Origin: Planctellipticum variicoloris
GTDB lineage: Bacteria; Planctomycetota; Planctomycetia; Planctomycetales; Planctomycetaceae
Direction: 5' to 3'
Assembly (NCBI RefSeq): GCF_030622045.1
Contig: NZ_CP130886.1
Location: 6,084,001 to 6,148,000, forward strand
Length of the DNA: 64,000 nt
Positions 18,689-27,261 of this stretch are shown in pieces (position 1 is the stretch's first letter; each line of letters starts with the position of its first letter). The position numbers and the translations under genes are program-made. The notes beneath the pieces were generated by a model. The model had not been told where the DNA came from. It worked only from the letters and a program-made list of their open reading frames with translations, and ran no database searches.

Positions 18689-21661
18689 CTACTCGCGGTT
18701 GACGAATTCATCCGTGTTGAACACCACGCGGGCGAGGCTGGTCCAGGCGGCGGCTTCAGCCGGGGTGACGCCGGCCGGGATTTCCGACGGCGCCACCGAC
18801 TTGGCGCGGGCTTCGTCCTGCGAAAAGCCTTTTGTCGTCTGCTGCCAGTAGGCCAGGAGCCGTTCGCGTTCGGCGGAGCCGGGCGGCCTCGTGAGGACCA
18901 GGCGGAACAGGTATGTCAGTCGTTCGCTCGGCGAAGCCGTCGGCGGCAGCTCTGTCAGAACTCGCGTCGCCAGGTGCTGGGAGAGTTCGAAGAAGACCTT
19001 GTCGTTGGCCAGCGCCAGCGCCTGCAGCGGCGTGTTGGAGCGGACCCGGCGGGTGCAGACCGTGCTGAAGTCGGGGGCGTCGAACGTCGAGAAGAGGGGG
19101 TAAGGGGCACTGCGGAAGAACTCGGTATACATGGTCCGGCGGTAGCGGCCGGCGTCTTTGTTCTCGGGCCAGGCCTTGGGAGTCTGCGTGAAGCTGTAGA
19201 CCCCTTCGGGTTGCGGCGGGTGGACGCTGGGGCCGCCGAGCTGCGGCGCCAGCGAACCGCTGGCGGCGAGGACCATGTCGCGAACGATCTCCGCTTCAAC
19301 CCGGACGCGGGACTGCCGGCCGAGCCAGCGGTTGGCGGGGTCGACTTCCGCCAGGTCTTCGCGATAGGCGCTGCTCTGGCGATACGTGGCGGAGGTTACA
19401 ATCACCCGATGCAGGGCCTTGAGGGACCACTCGCGGCGGATCAACTCGGACGCCAGCCAGTCGAGCAGTTCGGGATGGCTGGGAGGCGTGCCCTGATAAC
19501 CGAAGTCGTTCTCGGTTTCGACGAGTCCGGCGCCGAAGAACCGCAACCAGACCCGGTTGACGGTCACGCGGGCGGTGAGGGGATTCTGCGGACTGACCAG
19601 CCAGCGGGCGAGGTCGAGACGGTTGCGGAAATCCATGTCGACTCCGCCCGCCACCGAACCGGGGACGCCTGGCGGCAGGGGACCGGCGTCCTTGTCCGGA
19701 TTCAGAAAATCGCCGCGCAGAAGGCGGAATGTTTCGGGCGGCTTCGGCTGGTCGCGCATGATCATCTGGGAGACGGTCTGGGCGCGGCCGGGGAGTGAGG
19801 CTTCGAGGGCGGCGATGCGAGGCTTGAGCGTGTCCAGCTCGCGCGTCGGCACATCCGTCGAGGGAGGAGGGGGCGACGCGGAGACGTCGACGTGCAGTCG
19901 GCCGATGAGGTACTGCTCGTTGAGATCGTGCTTGAGGACCAGCGTCAGCTTGCCGCCGACAGGAGCGACCGGCTCGGCGAGGATGAAGACCGCCTCGTGG
20001 GGGGCGTTCATCTTGAGGTCCGGCTTGTCCTTCCGCTGGGCTTCGCTGACGTTAATCGCCCAGCCGGTTTTCGACTGGTCGTCGATGGCGTGGACGATCG
20101 GGTAGCCGGCCTGTTCGTGATCGGCCCAGGCCCGCTTGAAGCGGATTTCCTTGTCCCCCTGGCGCAGGGCGGCGTCCGTCAGGACGAAGTTCCCGTTGCC
20201 CGCCCGGCCCGGTCCCTGTTTGGGCAGTGATTCGTCGGTCAGCGCGCGGAGGCGGACGGCGGTCACCTGCGGTTCGGTGACGGCGAGCGTCAGCTCGTAG
20301 GCGTCGTTCGGACCGACCGCGGAGTCGACCAGGAGCGACCCGTCGCCCTGCTGCTGGAAGCTGACTCCGGAGCTGGTTTTGCGGTCGGAGAACTCGACGG
20401 CCCGCCATTCGAACTTGGGGGCCTCCTTTTCGCGGGCGGCGGCCTGCTTGATCAGGCCTTCGTATTTCGCAGCCTGCTTGCGGAGCGTTTCCAGCTCCTT
20501 GAGTGCCGCCTGATGCACCGGCGACAGGCCGAAGACTTCGGTTTCGATGACGGGGACCGTCGGGCCGACGTTGTTCGTGTCTTCGCAGAGGTTAAAGAAC
20601 GCGTAGAGCCGGTAGTAGTCGTCGAGGCTGACGGGGTCGAACTTGTGCGAGTGGCATTGGGCGCAGCCGATCGTCAGTCCGAGCCAGACGGCCCCGGTGG
20701 TGTTGACGCGGTCGATGAGCGCCTCGTGCCGGTACTGGTCGGGCTTCACGCCCCCTTCCTGGTTGATCATCGTGTTGCGGTGGAAGGCGGTGGCGATGAG
20801 CTGCGTCTTGTCGGGTTGTGGCAGCAGGTCTCCGGCGAGCTGCTGGACGGTGAACTCGTCGAACGGCAGATCGGCGTTGAGGGCCTGCACGACCCAGTCG
20901 CGGTAGGGCCACATGACCCGCGCGCCGTCAATCGTGTAACCATGCGAGTCGGCGTAGCGGGCCTGGTCGAGCCAGTGCCGGCCCCAGCGCTCGCCGTAGT
21001 GCGGGCTGGCCAGGACGCGATCGACGAGCCGTTCGTAGGCGTCGGGGGCCGCATCGGCGAGGAAGGCGTCGACGTCGTCGGGTGGAGGCGTCAGCCCCAG
21101 CAGATCCTGATACAGTCGGCGGATCAGCGTATAGCGGTCGGCTGCGGGGGAGGGAGCCAGCTTGCGCCGCTGCAGGTTCGCCAGGACAAAGGCGTCGATT
21201 TCGTTCCGCGGCGCGGCGTCGTGCGAAGGGACGACCGGGGGCGCGGGCTGCTGCAGCGGCTGGAACGCCCAGTGATCGCGGTACTCGGCGCCGGCGGCGA
21301 TCCAGCGCCGGAGGAGATCGCGCTGGGCGTCGGTGATGACCTTATTGCTCGCCGGGGGCGGCATCTGGACGTCGGGATCGTTCGAGAGGATCCGGCGGAT
21401 CAGCTCGCTCTCGTCCGGCTTGCCGGGGACGATGGCCGCTTGGCCGTCCTGCAGCTCGGTGGCGGCAGCGCGCTGGTCGAGGCGGAGCTCGCCTTCGCGG
21501 GCGGCTTCGTCGAAGCCGTGGCACTGGTAGCAGAGGTTGGAAAGGATCGGGCGGATGTCGCGCTGGAAATCGGGCGCGGCGTCGGCGGCGGAGGCGGTGT
21601 CCGCGGGAAGCCAGCCGGCGGCGAGAAGAGCGCAGGCGCAAAGAGTGTGCACGCGAATCAT
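18689..21661 (-). CDS. PSCyt1 / DUF1549 / DUF1553 (planctomycete cytochrome C-like) protein
   Basis: A 990-residue exported protein. The ATG at 21661 begins the signal peptide (MIRVHTLCACALLAAGWLPA); the open frame continues upstream without support. A PSCyt1 domain holds a c-type heme motif CYQCH (residues 44-48). A DUF1549 domain follows with a second CxxCH (IGCAQCHSHKFDP), and then a DUF1553 domain (ARWLVSPQNPLTARVTVNRV; ATYRQSSAYR). The middle carries a sugar-binding-like insert (~400-560). It heads the - strand operon with DUF1501, epimerase and DapA-like genes. An electron-transfer or oxidative role is inferred from the heme motifs. Confidence 0.9.
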   Translation of the reverse strand: MIRVHTLCACALLAAGWLPADTASAADAAPDFQRDIRPILSNLCYQCHGFDEAAREGELRLDQRAAATELQDGQAAIVPGKPDESELIRRILSNDPDVQMPPPASNKVITDAQRDLLRRWIAAGAEYRDHWAFQPLQQPAPPVVPSHDAAPRNEIDAFVLANLQRRKLAPSPAADRYTLIRRLYQDLLGLTPPPDDVDAFLADAAPDAYERLVDRVLASPHYGERWGRHWLDQARYADSHGYTIDGARVMWPYRDWVVQALNADLPFDEFTVQQLAGDLLPQPDKTQLIATAFHRNTMINQEGGVKPDQYRHEALIDRVNTTGAVWLGLTIGCAQCHSHKFDPVSLDDYYRLYAFFNLCEDTNNVGPTVPVIETEVFGLSPVHQAALKELETLRKQAAKYEGLIKQAAAREKEAPKFEWRAVEFSDRKTSSGVSFQQQGDGSLLVDSAVGPNDAYELTLAVTEPQVTAVRLRALTDESLPKQGPGRAGNGNFVLTDAALRQGDKEIRFKRAWADHEQAGYPIVHAIDDQSKTGWAINVSEAQRKDKPDLKMNAPHEAVFILAEPVAPVGGKLTLVLKHDLNEQYLIGRLHVDVSASPPPPSTDVPTRELDTLKPRIAALEASLPGRAQTVSQMIMRDQPKPPETFRLLRGDFLNPDKDAGPLPPGVPGSVAGGVDMDFRNRLDLARWLVSPQNPLTARVTVNRVWLRFFGAGLVETENDFGYQGTPPSHPELLDWLASELIRREWSLKALHRVIVTSATYRQSSAYREDLAEVDPANRWLGRQSRVRVEAEIVRDMVLAASGSLAPQLGGPSVHPPQPEGVYSFTQTPKAWPENKDAGRYRRTMYTEFFRSAPYPLFSTFDAPDFSTVCTRRVRSNTPLQALALANDKVFFELSQHLATRVLTELPPTASPSERLTYLFRLVLTRPPGSAERERLLAYWQQTTKGFSQDEARAKSVAPSEIPAGVTPAEAAAWTSLARVVFNTDEFVNRE

Positions 21662-22130
21662 GGAACCCCCGAGGCAATCGACCGAGGACCGCGCGGGCGC
21701 GGAACGCTGTATTACAGCATGTCGGGGGGCGGGTGTCTCGCAAGAGATCGGAAAAAATGGATGGGAAATGCGGAAGAGTTTCGCCGCGGCGGCTCGGAGG
21801 ACGCGGAGAGAAGAGAGAGACAACCACGAATGACACGAATCGGCACGAATGAGGAACGGAAAGGACTGAGAACTACGGAGGGCACGGAAGTCACGGAAAA
21901 GAAACTGTCGAGCAGGCCACGTCTGCCCCCTCACCCGCCGTCCGCGGTGGGAGAGGGATGGGTGCGGGTACATTTCGATCGCTCACACTGATGATCGGGC
22001 GCAGCCGATTCAACGCAGACCAAACGATCATTCGGCTGGTGTCGTCTCGCCGCCAGCGGGTGTCGCCAGCGCTTTGAGCACCTGCGGATCAGCGGGTGAG
22101 ATCGCGCGGGGTGGCCGGGCGCGCCCGGCC
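21662..22130. other. 469-base intergenic region with decamer repeats
   Basis: Holds a perfect GCTGTA-T-TACAGC palindrome (21706-21718) 45 bases upstream of the PSCyt1 start, likely regulatory. Three CACGAAT repeats follow at 9-10 base spacing (21825-21850), then CACGGA repeats near 21880-21898. A CTCACCC...GGGAGAGGG GC-rich segment lies near 21930-21958. No coding sequence is supported here. Confidence 0.5.
22113..22130. repeat. 18-bp perfect palindrome, possible terminator; near-copy at 24791
   Basis: GGCCGGGCGCGCCCGGCC is a perfect palindrome that abuts the stop codon of the 22131-24230 gene. A copy with one change, including the following CCCTACT, sits at 24791-24808, so it is a dispersed repeat. 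It may act as a terminator. Confidence 0.5.
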
Positions 22131-24230
22131 CTACTTGCCGGCGGGTTGGGCGGTGGTCAGCGAGTCGAGAGCTCCACCGACCAGATTTGTCGGCAGATCG
22201 ATCCGCCATTCCTGATTCGGCCCTTTCACCGTGAACGGAGGTGGTGCTTCCTCGAATCTGGCGACGGGAGAACCAGGCTCTGGCCGCGGAGCAAGCAGGC
22301 GCACCCGGTTGGGTTCGGGTAGCGGCTCGAACAGTCTGAAGGAGTGTATTGCAGGACTGTAAGTCCCCGGACAGAGTTTGAGCGTCATTGTGAGGGAGTC
22401 GCCTTCCCACTCGCTGACGGTACCGCCGAACCAGTTCACATCCGGCGGGATACCATTGTCAACGTCCAACGTCACTCCATGCGGAACCCACTTCTCAAAG
22501 GGCTTCGCACAACGCTCAAGTTGGGGCAGGAAGTTCGCCGTCGACTTCGCCTCCCGCAGCCTGGCGTTCAGCGGAATCACGACCTTCACATCAAAACCGC
22601 GCTGCGGCGGCGGTGGAGCCACGACCGTCTCCGTGTGATCCTTGCCGGGATGAACCACGAAGCGGCGGCTCTCTTCCAGCCCCCACCACGTCAGCCGCGT
22701 GGTCAGCGTATAGACCCCGGCGTCGAGATATCCGAAGTCGAGGACGCCATCGTCATCGACGGCAGGTTCCAGCGGCTGTTCCCACGCCGGCTGCTTCAGC
22801 GTGACCTTGGCGGACTTGATGACGGCGCCGTCCGCAGTTCCTTCGACAACGCGGACCTGCACGTGGTTGTGTTTGGGATCGGGGGTTGCGGGTGCAGGAC
22901 TGCCGGCAACAATTTGTCCAGGCTGTGGAGGATGGGCAGCCAGCTCGGCGAGCTGCGCCATGGCGGCGGCGGCCAGAGCTGGAGGCAGAGTGACTCGCCA
23001 GGGCTTGTCCGCCTCCGCCACGAAGACGGTGTCGAGTTCGGCGGGCCAATCGGGGCTGGTGGAATCCAGCATGGCAGCGACCGAAAACTGGATTGACCTC
23101 GACATGTACAGTTGGCCCTCGCTCGCAGGCTTCGCTTCCCAGAATGGGTTAGCGATGATTCCGACCGTCTTCAATCGAAATCGTGCCCCTTTGCGGCGGC
23201 TGAACTGGTGCGGCTTAAATCCGTCTTCCTCTGGCCAGCTCGCGCCATTTTTTCCAATCGCCTCAAGAGCATTCTTTCTCACGACTTCCCGATGCAGGTC
23301 CTCTGGAGAGAAGCCTGGAGTCGGCCACGTCGTCAACGTTCGCTCCGGAGTCCAAATCAGCCTCAAGGGTCGCTCGAGTTCCCAATCTTGATCGTGAAAA
23401 GAAACTGGCGCGGGCGTCAATTCGAGTAAAACCGCCAGATGCTGGTTATCCAGTGTGGCGCGAAAGTCAGTCGGAACGTTGACATCGAGCGTCACAGTTT
23501 CATCTCGAACTCGTAGCGGCGGCTCGTCGAACACTTCTCGACAACGCTCGCCGCGACCGACTTCAATGCGCCGAACTGCTCGCAGCATGCCGAACTGTGC
23601 GCTCACCCACACCTCATAGCCGCCCGGCGGAAGCGTACCGAAGCTCGCAACTCCCATCTTCGGATCACAGGGACGTTCGGCCTTGATTTTCTCATTTGAG
23701 ATGTCAACGCCGCGTAAGCTGACTGTGTACTCAGCGGACTCGCCGCTGCGCCGAGGCTCGTCCGGCCGGGCGTATTGAACCTCGACCGTCAGCGTCGCGT
23801 CGGGGACGGATACGGGAGCCCGCATTGCTGCGTCCAGCCGCTCGCTCAGCTTCGCCAGCGTCGCCGTCAGCACCTCCTGCTGCTGCGCCATCTGCCGCTG
23901 CTGGGCATTCGACATCTGGATCATCACCGTTGCGACAGCGATGACGGCAATCAACATCGCCCCCTGCAGACCGAGCATCAGCCGTTGATTCATGATGTGT
24001 CTCCTCATGGCCAGCCACCAGAGTTTGCGGGCGATCTGCCGGGGATCGCCGAAGCGCTTCAAGGCCCGTTCCCACGCGGTCGATTCGTCCGCCCCTTTGA
24101 CCATCTCCCGCCGGACCGAGCAGACCAGATGGTCCGTCAGTTCCTCGGCGATGTCCGACCGCAGCGACGACGGTTCGTCGTCGCGCGGGTCGGGCAGATC
24201 GGCGAGGAGGTCGGAAGGGGTGACAGACAC
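22131..24230 (-). CDS. PadR-linked membrane protein with HAAS-like N-terminus and large extracytoplasmic part
   Basis: A 699-residue protein starting with GTG. Residues ~1-80 (IAEELTDHLVCSVRREMVKG...WERALKRFGDPRQIARKL) form the small helical domain found before permeases or alone next to PadR regulators. One membrane helix lies at ~84-105. The remaining ~590 residues are extracytoplasmic, with beta-sandwich-like segments (GVYTLTTRLTWWGLEESR, GTLPPGGYEVWVSAQFG) similar to carboxypeptidase-regulatory-like folds. It follows padR by 63 bases on the same strand. A sensory or envelope role is inferred; the substrate is unknown. Confidence 0.72.
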   Translation of the reverse strand: MSVTPSDLLADLPDPRDDEPSSLRSDIAEELTDHLVCSVRREMVKGADESTAWERALKRFGDPRQIARKLWWLAMRRHIMNQRLMLGLQGAMLIAVIAVATVMIQMSNAQQRQMAQQQEVLTATLAKLSERLDAAMRAPVSVPDATLTVEVQYARPDEPRRSGESAEYTVSLRGVDISNEKIKAERPCDPKMGVASFGTLPPGGYEVWVSAQFGMLRAVRRIEVGRGERCREVFDEPPLRVRDETVTLDVNVPTDFRATLDNQHLAVLLELTPAPVSFHDQDWELERPLRLIWTPERTLTTWPTPGFSPEDLHREVVRKNALEAIGKNGASWPEEDGFKPHQFSRRKGARFRLKTVGIIANPFWEAKPASEGQLYMSRSIQFSVAAMLDSTSPDWPAELDTVFVAEADKPWRVTLPPALAAAAMAQLAELAAHPPQPGQIVAGSPAPATPDPKHNHVQVRVVEGTADGAVIKSAKVTLKQPAWEQPLEPAVDDDGVLDFGYLDAGVYTLTTRLTWWGLEESRRFVVHPGKDHTETVVAPPPPQRGFDVKVVIPLNARLREAKSTANFLPQLERCAKPFEKWVPHGVTLDVDNGIPPDVNWFGGTVSEWEGDSLTMTLKLCPGTYSPAIHSFRLFEPLPEPNRVRLLAPRPEPGSPVARFEEAPPPFTVKGPNQEWRIDLPTNLVGGALDSLTTAQPAGK

Positions 24231-24271
24231 TGCGGGGTCCGATGCGAGTGGGAAGTCGTTCTTGGATTTTT

Positions 24272-24299
24272 GTCAGTGGTCAGTAGTCCGTGGTCAGTT
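24272..24299. repeat. four-unit degenerate 7-bp array (GTCAGTG)
   Basis: Four exact-period heptads GTCAGTG-like (third unit GTCCGTG) run from the padR 3' end into the spacer before the 22131-24230 gene. The array supplies the padR stop codon region. Confidence 0.6.
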
Positions 24300-24641
24300 G
24301 GTGTTTGAGATTTGGAGCTTTGGGTCCATGCCGAGGACGCCTTCGATGCCTTGCGAGAATGCGCGCCAGGCAGATTTGCGGGTGTCGAGCTGTTTCCGGC
24401 CGGAGGACGTGATGCGGTAGTACTTCCGCCGGCGGCCTTCGACCGGCTCCCAGTAGGAGGAGAGGAGTTTTTGCTCTTCGAGGCGGTGGAGGGCGGGGTA
24501 AAGGCTCCCCTCTTTCAGCTCGAAGAAGCCGTTCGAACGCGTGCCGACCGTCTGCGCGATCTCGTAGCCGTAGCTGGGGCCGTGCGAGACGACCTCCAGG
24601 ATCAGCATTTCCATCGCGCCCCAGAGATTCTGCGGATCCAT
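24294..24641 (-). CDS. PadR-family transcriptional regulator
   Basis: A 115-residue winged-helix protein; the ATG at 24641 has GGAG 9 bases upstream. Family signature: LILEVVSHGPSYGYEIAQTV, GSLYPALHRLEEQKLL and RRRKYYRITSSGRKQL. The C-terminal dimerisation helix is short, as in the compact PadR subgroup. A perfect palindrome 26 bases upstream of the start is the likely operator, suggesting autorepression and control of the downstream membrane-protein gene. Confidence 0.9.
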   Translation of the reverse strand: MDPQNLWGAMEMLILEVVSHGPSYGYEIAQTVGTRSNGFFELKEGSLYPALHRLEEQKLLSSYWEPVEGRRRKYYRITSSGRKQLDTRKSAWRAFSQGIEGVLGMDPKLQISNTN

Positions 24642-24667
24642 GACGTTTGCTCCGATGCCTCGACGGT

Positions 24668-24685
24668 CTATGCTACGAAGCATAG
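24668..24685. promoter_or_regulatory. PadR operator-like palindrome
   Basis: CTATGCT-ACGA-AGCATAG is a perfect 7+4+7 inverted repeat 26 bases upstream of the padR start codon. PadR-family operators commonly have an ATNNT-spacer-ANNAT dyad of this size, so autoregulation is likely. Confidence 0.7.
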
Positions 24686-24971
24686 GCGGGCGATGCGTGG
24701 GGCGTCAAGAAGAATCACGGAAGCGGTCCGTGATTCGTGGCGAGCGGTCAGTGAGAAGGAGTTCGGAGTGGAATCTGGAAAAGTGAAGACGGCCGGGCGC
24801 GCCTGGCCCTACTCCACCGCCGCCGAATGGAGCATCCACGCAGAAACCCAACTCTGCGTCGGCAGGGGCCGCCTGTGGCGGGCGGTTTGACTCTGGGAGT
24901 GCGGGGCGATGTAATCGGGGGCTCTCGCCTGCTGCGGGAGATCTCGATTCTCCTGCACGGACGCCCTGCTG

Positions 24972-26756
24972 ATGGCCAGACACTGGCGAATTGCGACTCA
25001 CGACGCCGGTTATGTCGGCCAGCTCGCCGCCGATCTCAAGATTCCCGCCCTCGTCGCCCAGGTCCTCGCGGCCCGCGGGTGTCGCTCCGCCGCCGATGCC
25101 CAGGCGTTTCTCGCACGGAAGCTCACCGACCTGCATGACCCCGAACTGCTGCCGGGCGTCTCCCAGGCGGCCGACCGGCTCGTGGAAGCGGTCAAAGCGG
25201 GCCGGCGGATCACCGTCTACGGCGACTACGACGTCGACGGCGTCACCGCAACCAGCCTGCTGTGGCACTGCCTGCAACTGGCGGGAGGACGGGTCGACTA
25301 CTACATCCCCTGCCGCATGGAAGAGGGCTACGGCCTCAACTGCGACGCCCTCCGGCAACTCCATACCGAGGATCCGAGCCGGATCGTGATCAGCGTCGAC
25401 TGCGGGATCACCAGCGTCGCCGAGGCGGTGCTGGCGAAGGAGATCGGGCTCGAACTGATCATCACCGACCATCACCAGTTCGCCGAGAGCCTCCCCGACA
25501 CGCTGCTGGTCCATCCTCGACTGCCGGGCGGAAACTATCCCTTCGGCGATCTCTGCGGCGTGGGGGTGGCGTTCAAGCTGGCCTGGGCGATCTGCGCCCG
25601 GCTGGGGGATGGCAAGAAGGCGTCGCCCCGGATGCGCGAGTTTCTGCTCAGCGCAATCGGGCTGACGGCGATCGGCACCGTCGCCGACGTGGTGCCGCTC
25701 ATTGGCGAGAACCGCGTGCTCGTGTCGACCGGGCTGGGAGGCCTGCTCGAACGGGCCAATCCCGGTCTGCGGGCGCTCCTGACGATCACCGGGCTGGCAG
25801 AGCGGGAGTCGCTGCAGGCGGAGGATCTGGGGTTTGCCATCGGGCCGCGGATCAACGCCGCCGGCCGGCTGGGACAGGCCCGACTGGCCGTCGAACTGCT
25901 GACGACCGACAGTGCCGAGCGGGCGACGGCCCTGGCGGCGTATCTGGACGAGCTGAACAAGAACCGCCAGACGGTCGAGCGGCGGATGCTGAAGCAGGCC
26001 AAGGAGATGGTCGAAGAGCATCCGCAGTGGCAGGACGAACCGGCTCTCGTGCTGGCGCATGCCGACTGGCATGCGGGGGTGATCGGCATCGTGGCGAACC
26101 GGGTGGCGGATGCTTTCCAGAAGCCGGCGATTCTGCTGTCGTACAACGGGCCGCAGGGACTGGCGCAGGGCTCGGGACGCTCGCATGCGGGGTTCAATCT
26201 GCATGCCGGGCTGACGGCGTGTCAGGAGCTGCTGACGACATTTGGCGGGCACCATGCCGCGGTCGGGCTCAAGATCTCGCCGGACCGGATCGACGCCTTT
26301 CGCGAGCAGTTCACGCAATACGTTGCGGCGCACCATCGGCCGACTGCGGAGGATGTGGAACTGGCGGTCGATGCGGAAGTCCGGCTGCAGGACATCACGC
26401 CGCGCGCGGTCGAGCAGCTTGAGCGCCTGGGACCGTTCGGAGCGGCGAATGCGCGTCCAGTCTTTGCGGCATCGGGCGTTCAACTCGCGGCGCCGCCGAA
26501 GAAGATGGGTGAAGGAGAGCGGCACCTGTCGCTGCTGGTGCGGCAGTATGGGGAAACGCTGCGGGCGGTGGCGTTTGGACGGGGCGAATGGGCCGACGAG
26601 ATGGCGGCTCATTCGGGAGACTTTGCGATTTGTTTCCAGCCGGTGATCAATCGGTTTCGCGGTCAGGCGAAGGCGGAGCTACAATTGGTCGACTGGCGGG
26701 CCGAAAGCACGTCTTCCGCCGGATCCCCCCGTCCACGCTCGTCGGCAGTCCGCTGA
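24972..26756 (+). CDS. recJ: single-stranded-DNA-specific exonuclease RecJ
   Basis: A 594-residue protein of usual RecJ length. DHH-family motifs are in order: DYDVDG (residues 85-90), SVDCGIT (~151-157), TDHHQF (165-170) and GVGVAFKLAWAI. The DHHA1 part has GSGRSHAGFNLHAGL and FGGHHAAVGL. A C-terminal OB-fold segment follows. RecJ is a 5'-3' ssDNA exonuclease in recombination and mismatch repair, acting in the cytoplasm. No strong ribosome-binding site precedes the ATG. It appears monocistronic. Confidence 0.95.
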   Translation: MARHWRIATHDAGYVGQLAADLKIPALVAQVLAARGCRSAADAQAFLARKLTDLHDPELLPGVSQAADRLVEAVKAGRRITVYGDYDVDGVTATSLLWHCLQLAGGRVDYYIPCRMEEGYGLNCDALRQLHTEDPSRIVISVDCGITSVAEAVLAKEIGLELIITDHHQFAESLPDTLLVHPRLPGGNYPFGDLCGVGVAFKLAWAICARLGDGKKASPRMREFLLSAIGLTAIGTVADVVPLIGENRVLVSTGLGGLLERANPGLRALLTITGLAERESLQAEDLGFAIGPRINAAGRLGQARLAVELLTTDSAERATALAAYLDELNKNRQTVERRMLKQAKEMVEEHPQWQDEPALVLAHADWHAGVIGIVANRVADAFQKPAILLSYNGPQGLAQGSGRSHAGFNLHAGLTACQELLTTFGGHHAAVGLKISPDRIDAFREQFTQYVAAHHRPTAEDVELAVDAEVRLQDITPRAVEQLERLGPFGAANARPVFAASGVQLAAPPKKMGEGERHLSLLVRQYGETLRAVAFGRGEWADEMAAHSGDFAICFQPVINRFRGQAKAELQLVDWRAESTSSAGSPRPRSSAVR

Positions 26757-26778
26757 CACTCTGCCGGAGAATTCCATC

Positions 26779-27261
26779 ATGACCGTCATCACTCTGGCCG
26801 ACATCGTTCAAGCCGTCCAGGACGGCAACGGCCCGGTTGCCGCTCAGCATTTGCTCGAACTGACGGGCGCCCGCGCAACGGGGCTGTGGAAGCTCGACGG
26901 AGAGTCCCTGCACCAGCTCGGCTTCACCACCGTGCCGGAAATGCATGCGGCAACCCGTGCCGAGTTTGCCGCGTTAACCCGGACGGTCCCGCTCAGTCAC
27001 GACGGACTGGGAATCGTGCAGGCCGTCTTGAAGCGGGAACCTGTGATGGCCCGGCGGCATCAGGGACCGATGTCATTGGGAACGTCGGCCACCTGGCTCG
27101 ACCGGTTCGATGCGGCCTGTTCGCTGTCTTACCCCTGTTTTTCTGAATCAGGAACGGTCACCGGAATCGTGGCGCTGGCGCATGTCGAAGTGATCGATGA
27201 GACGCATCCGGCCTGGCAGAGCCTCCAGGAACTGGCGGCGCTGCTGGGACCTCAGTTGTAA
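26779..27261 (+). CDS. GAF-like hypothetical protein
   Basis: A 160-residue soluble protein that starts 23 bases after recJ. The layout (VAAQHLLELTGARATGLWKL, then a central helix, then ESGTVTGIVALAHVEV) suggests a GAF/PAS-type sensory fold, but no cofactor ligand is evident. It may be co-transcribed with recJ. Its stop overlaps the convergent PEP-CTERM gene by 10 bases. Confidence 0.6.
   Translation: MTVITLADIVQAVQDGNGPVAAQHLLELTGARATGLWKLDGESLHQLGFTTVPEMHAATRAEFAALTRTVPLSHDGLGIVQAVLKREPVMARRHQGPMSLGTSATWLDRFDAACSLSYPCFSESGTVTGIVALAHVEVIDETHPAWQSLQELAALLGPQL

Noticed and set aside
20513-21991. A 492-codon open frame on the + strand
   Set aside because: Antisense to the PSCyt1 gene, whose heme and domain motifs are clear.
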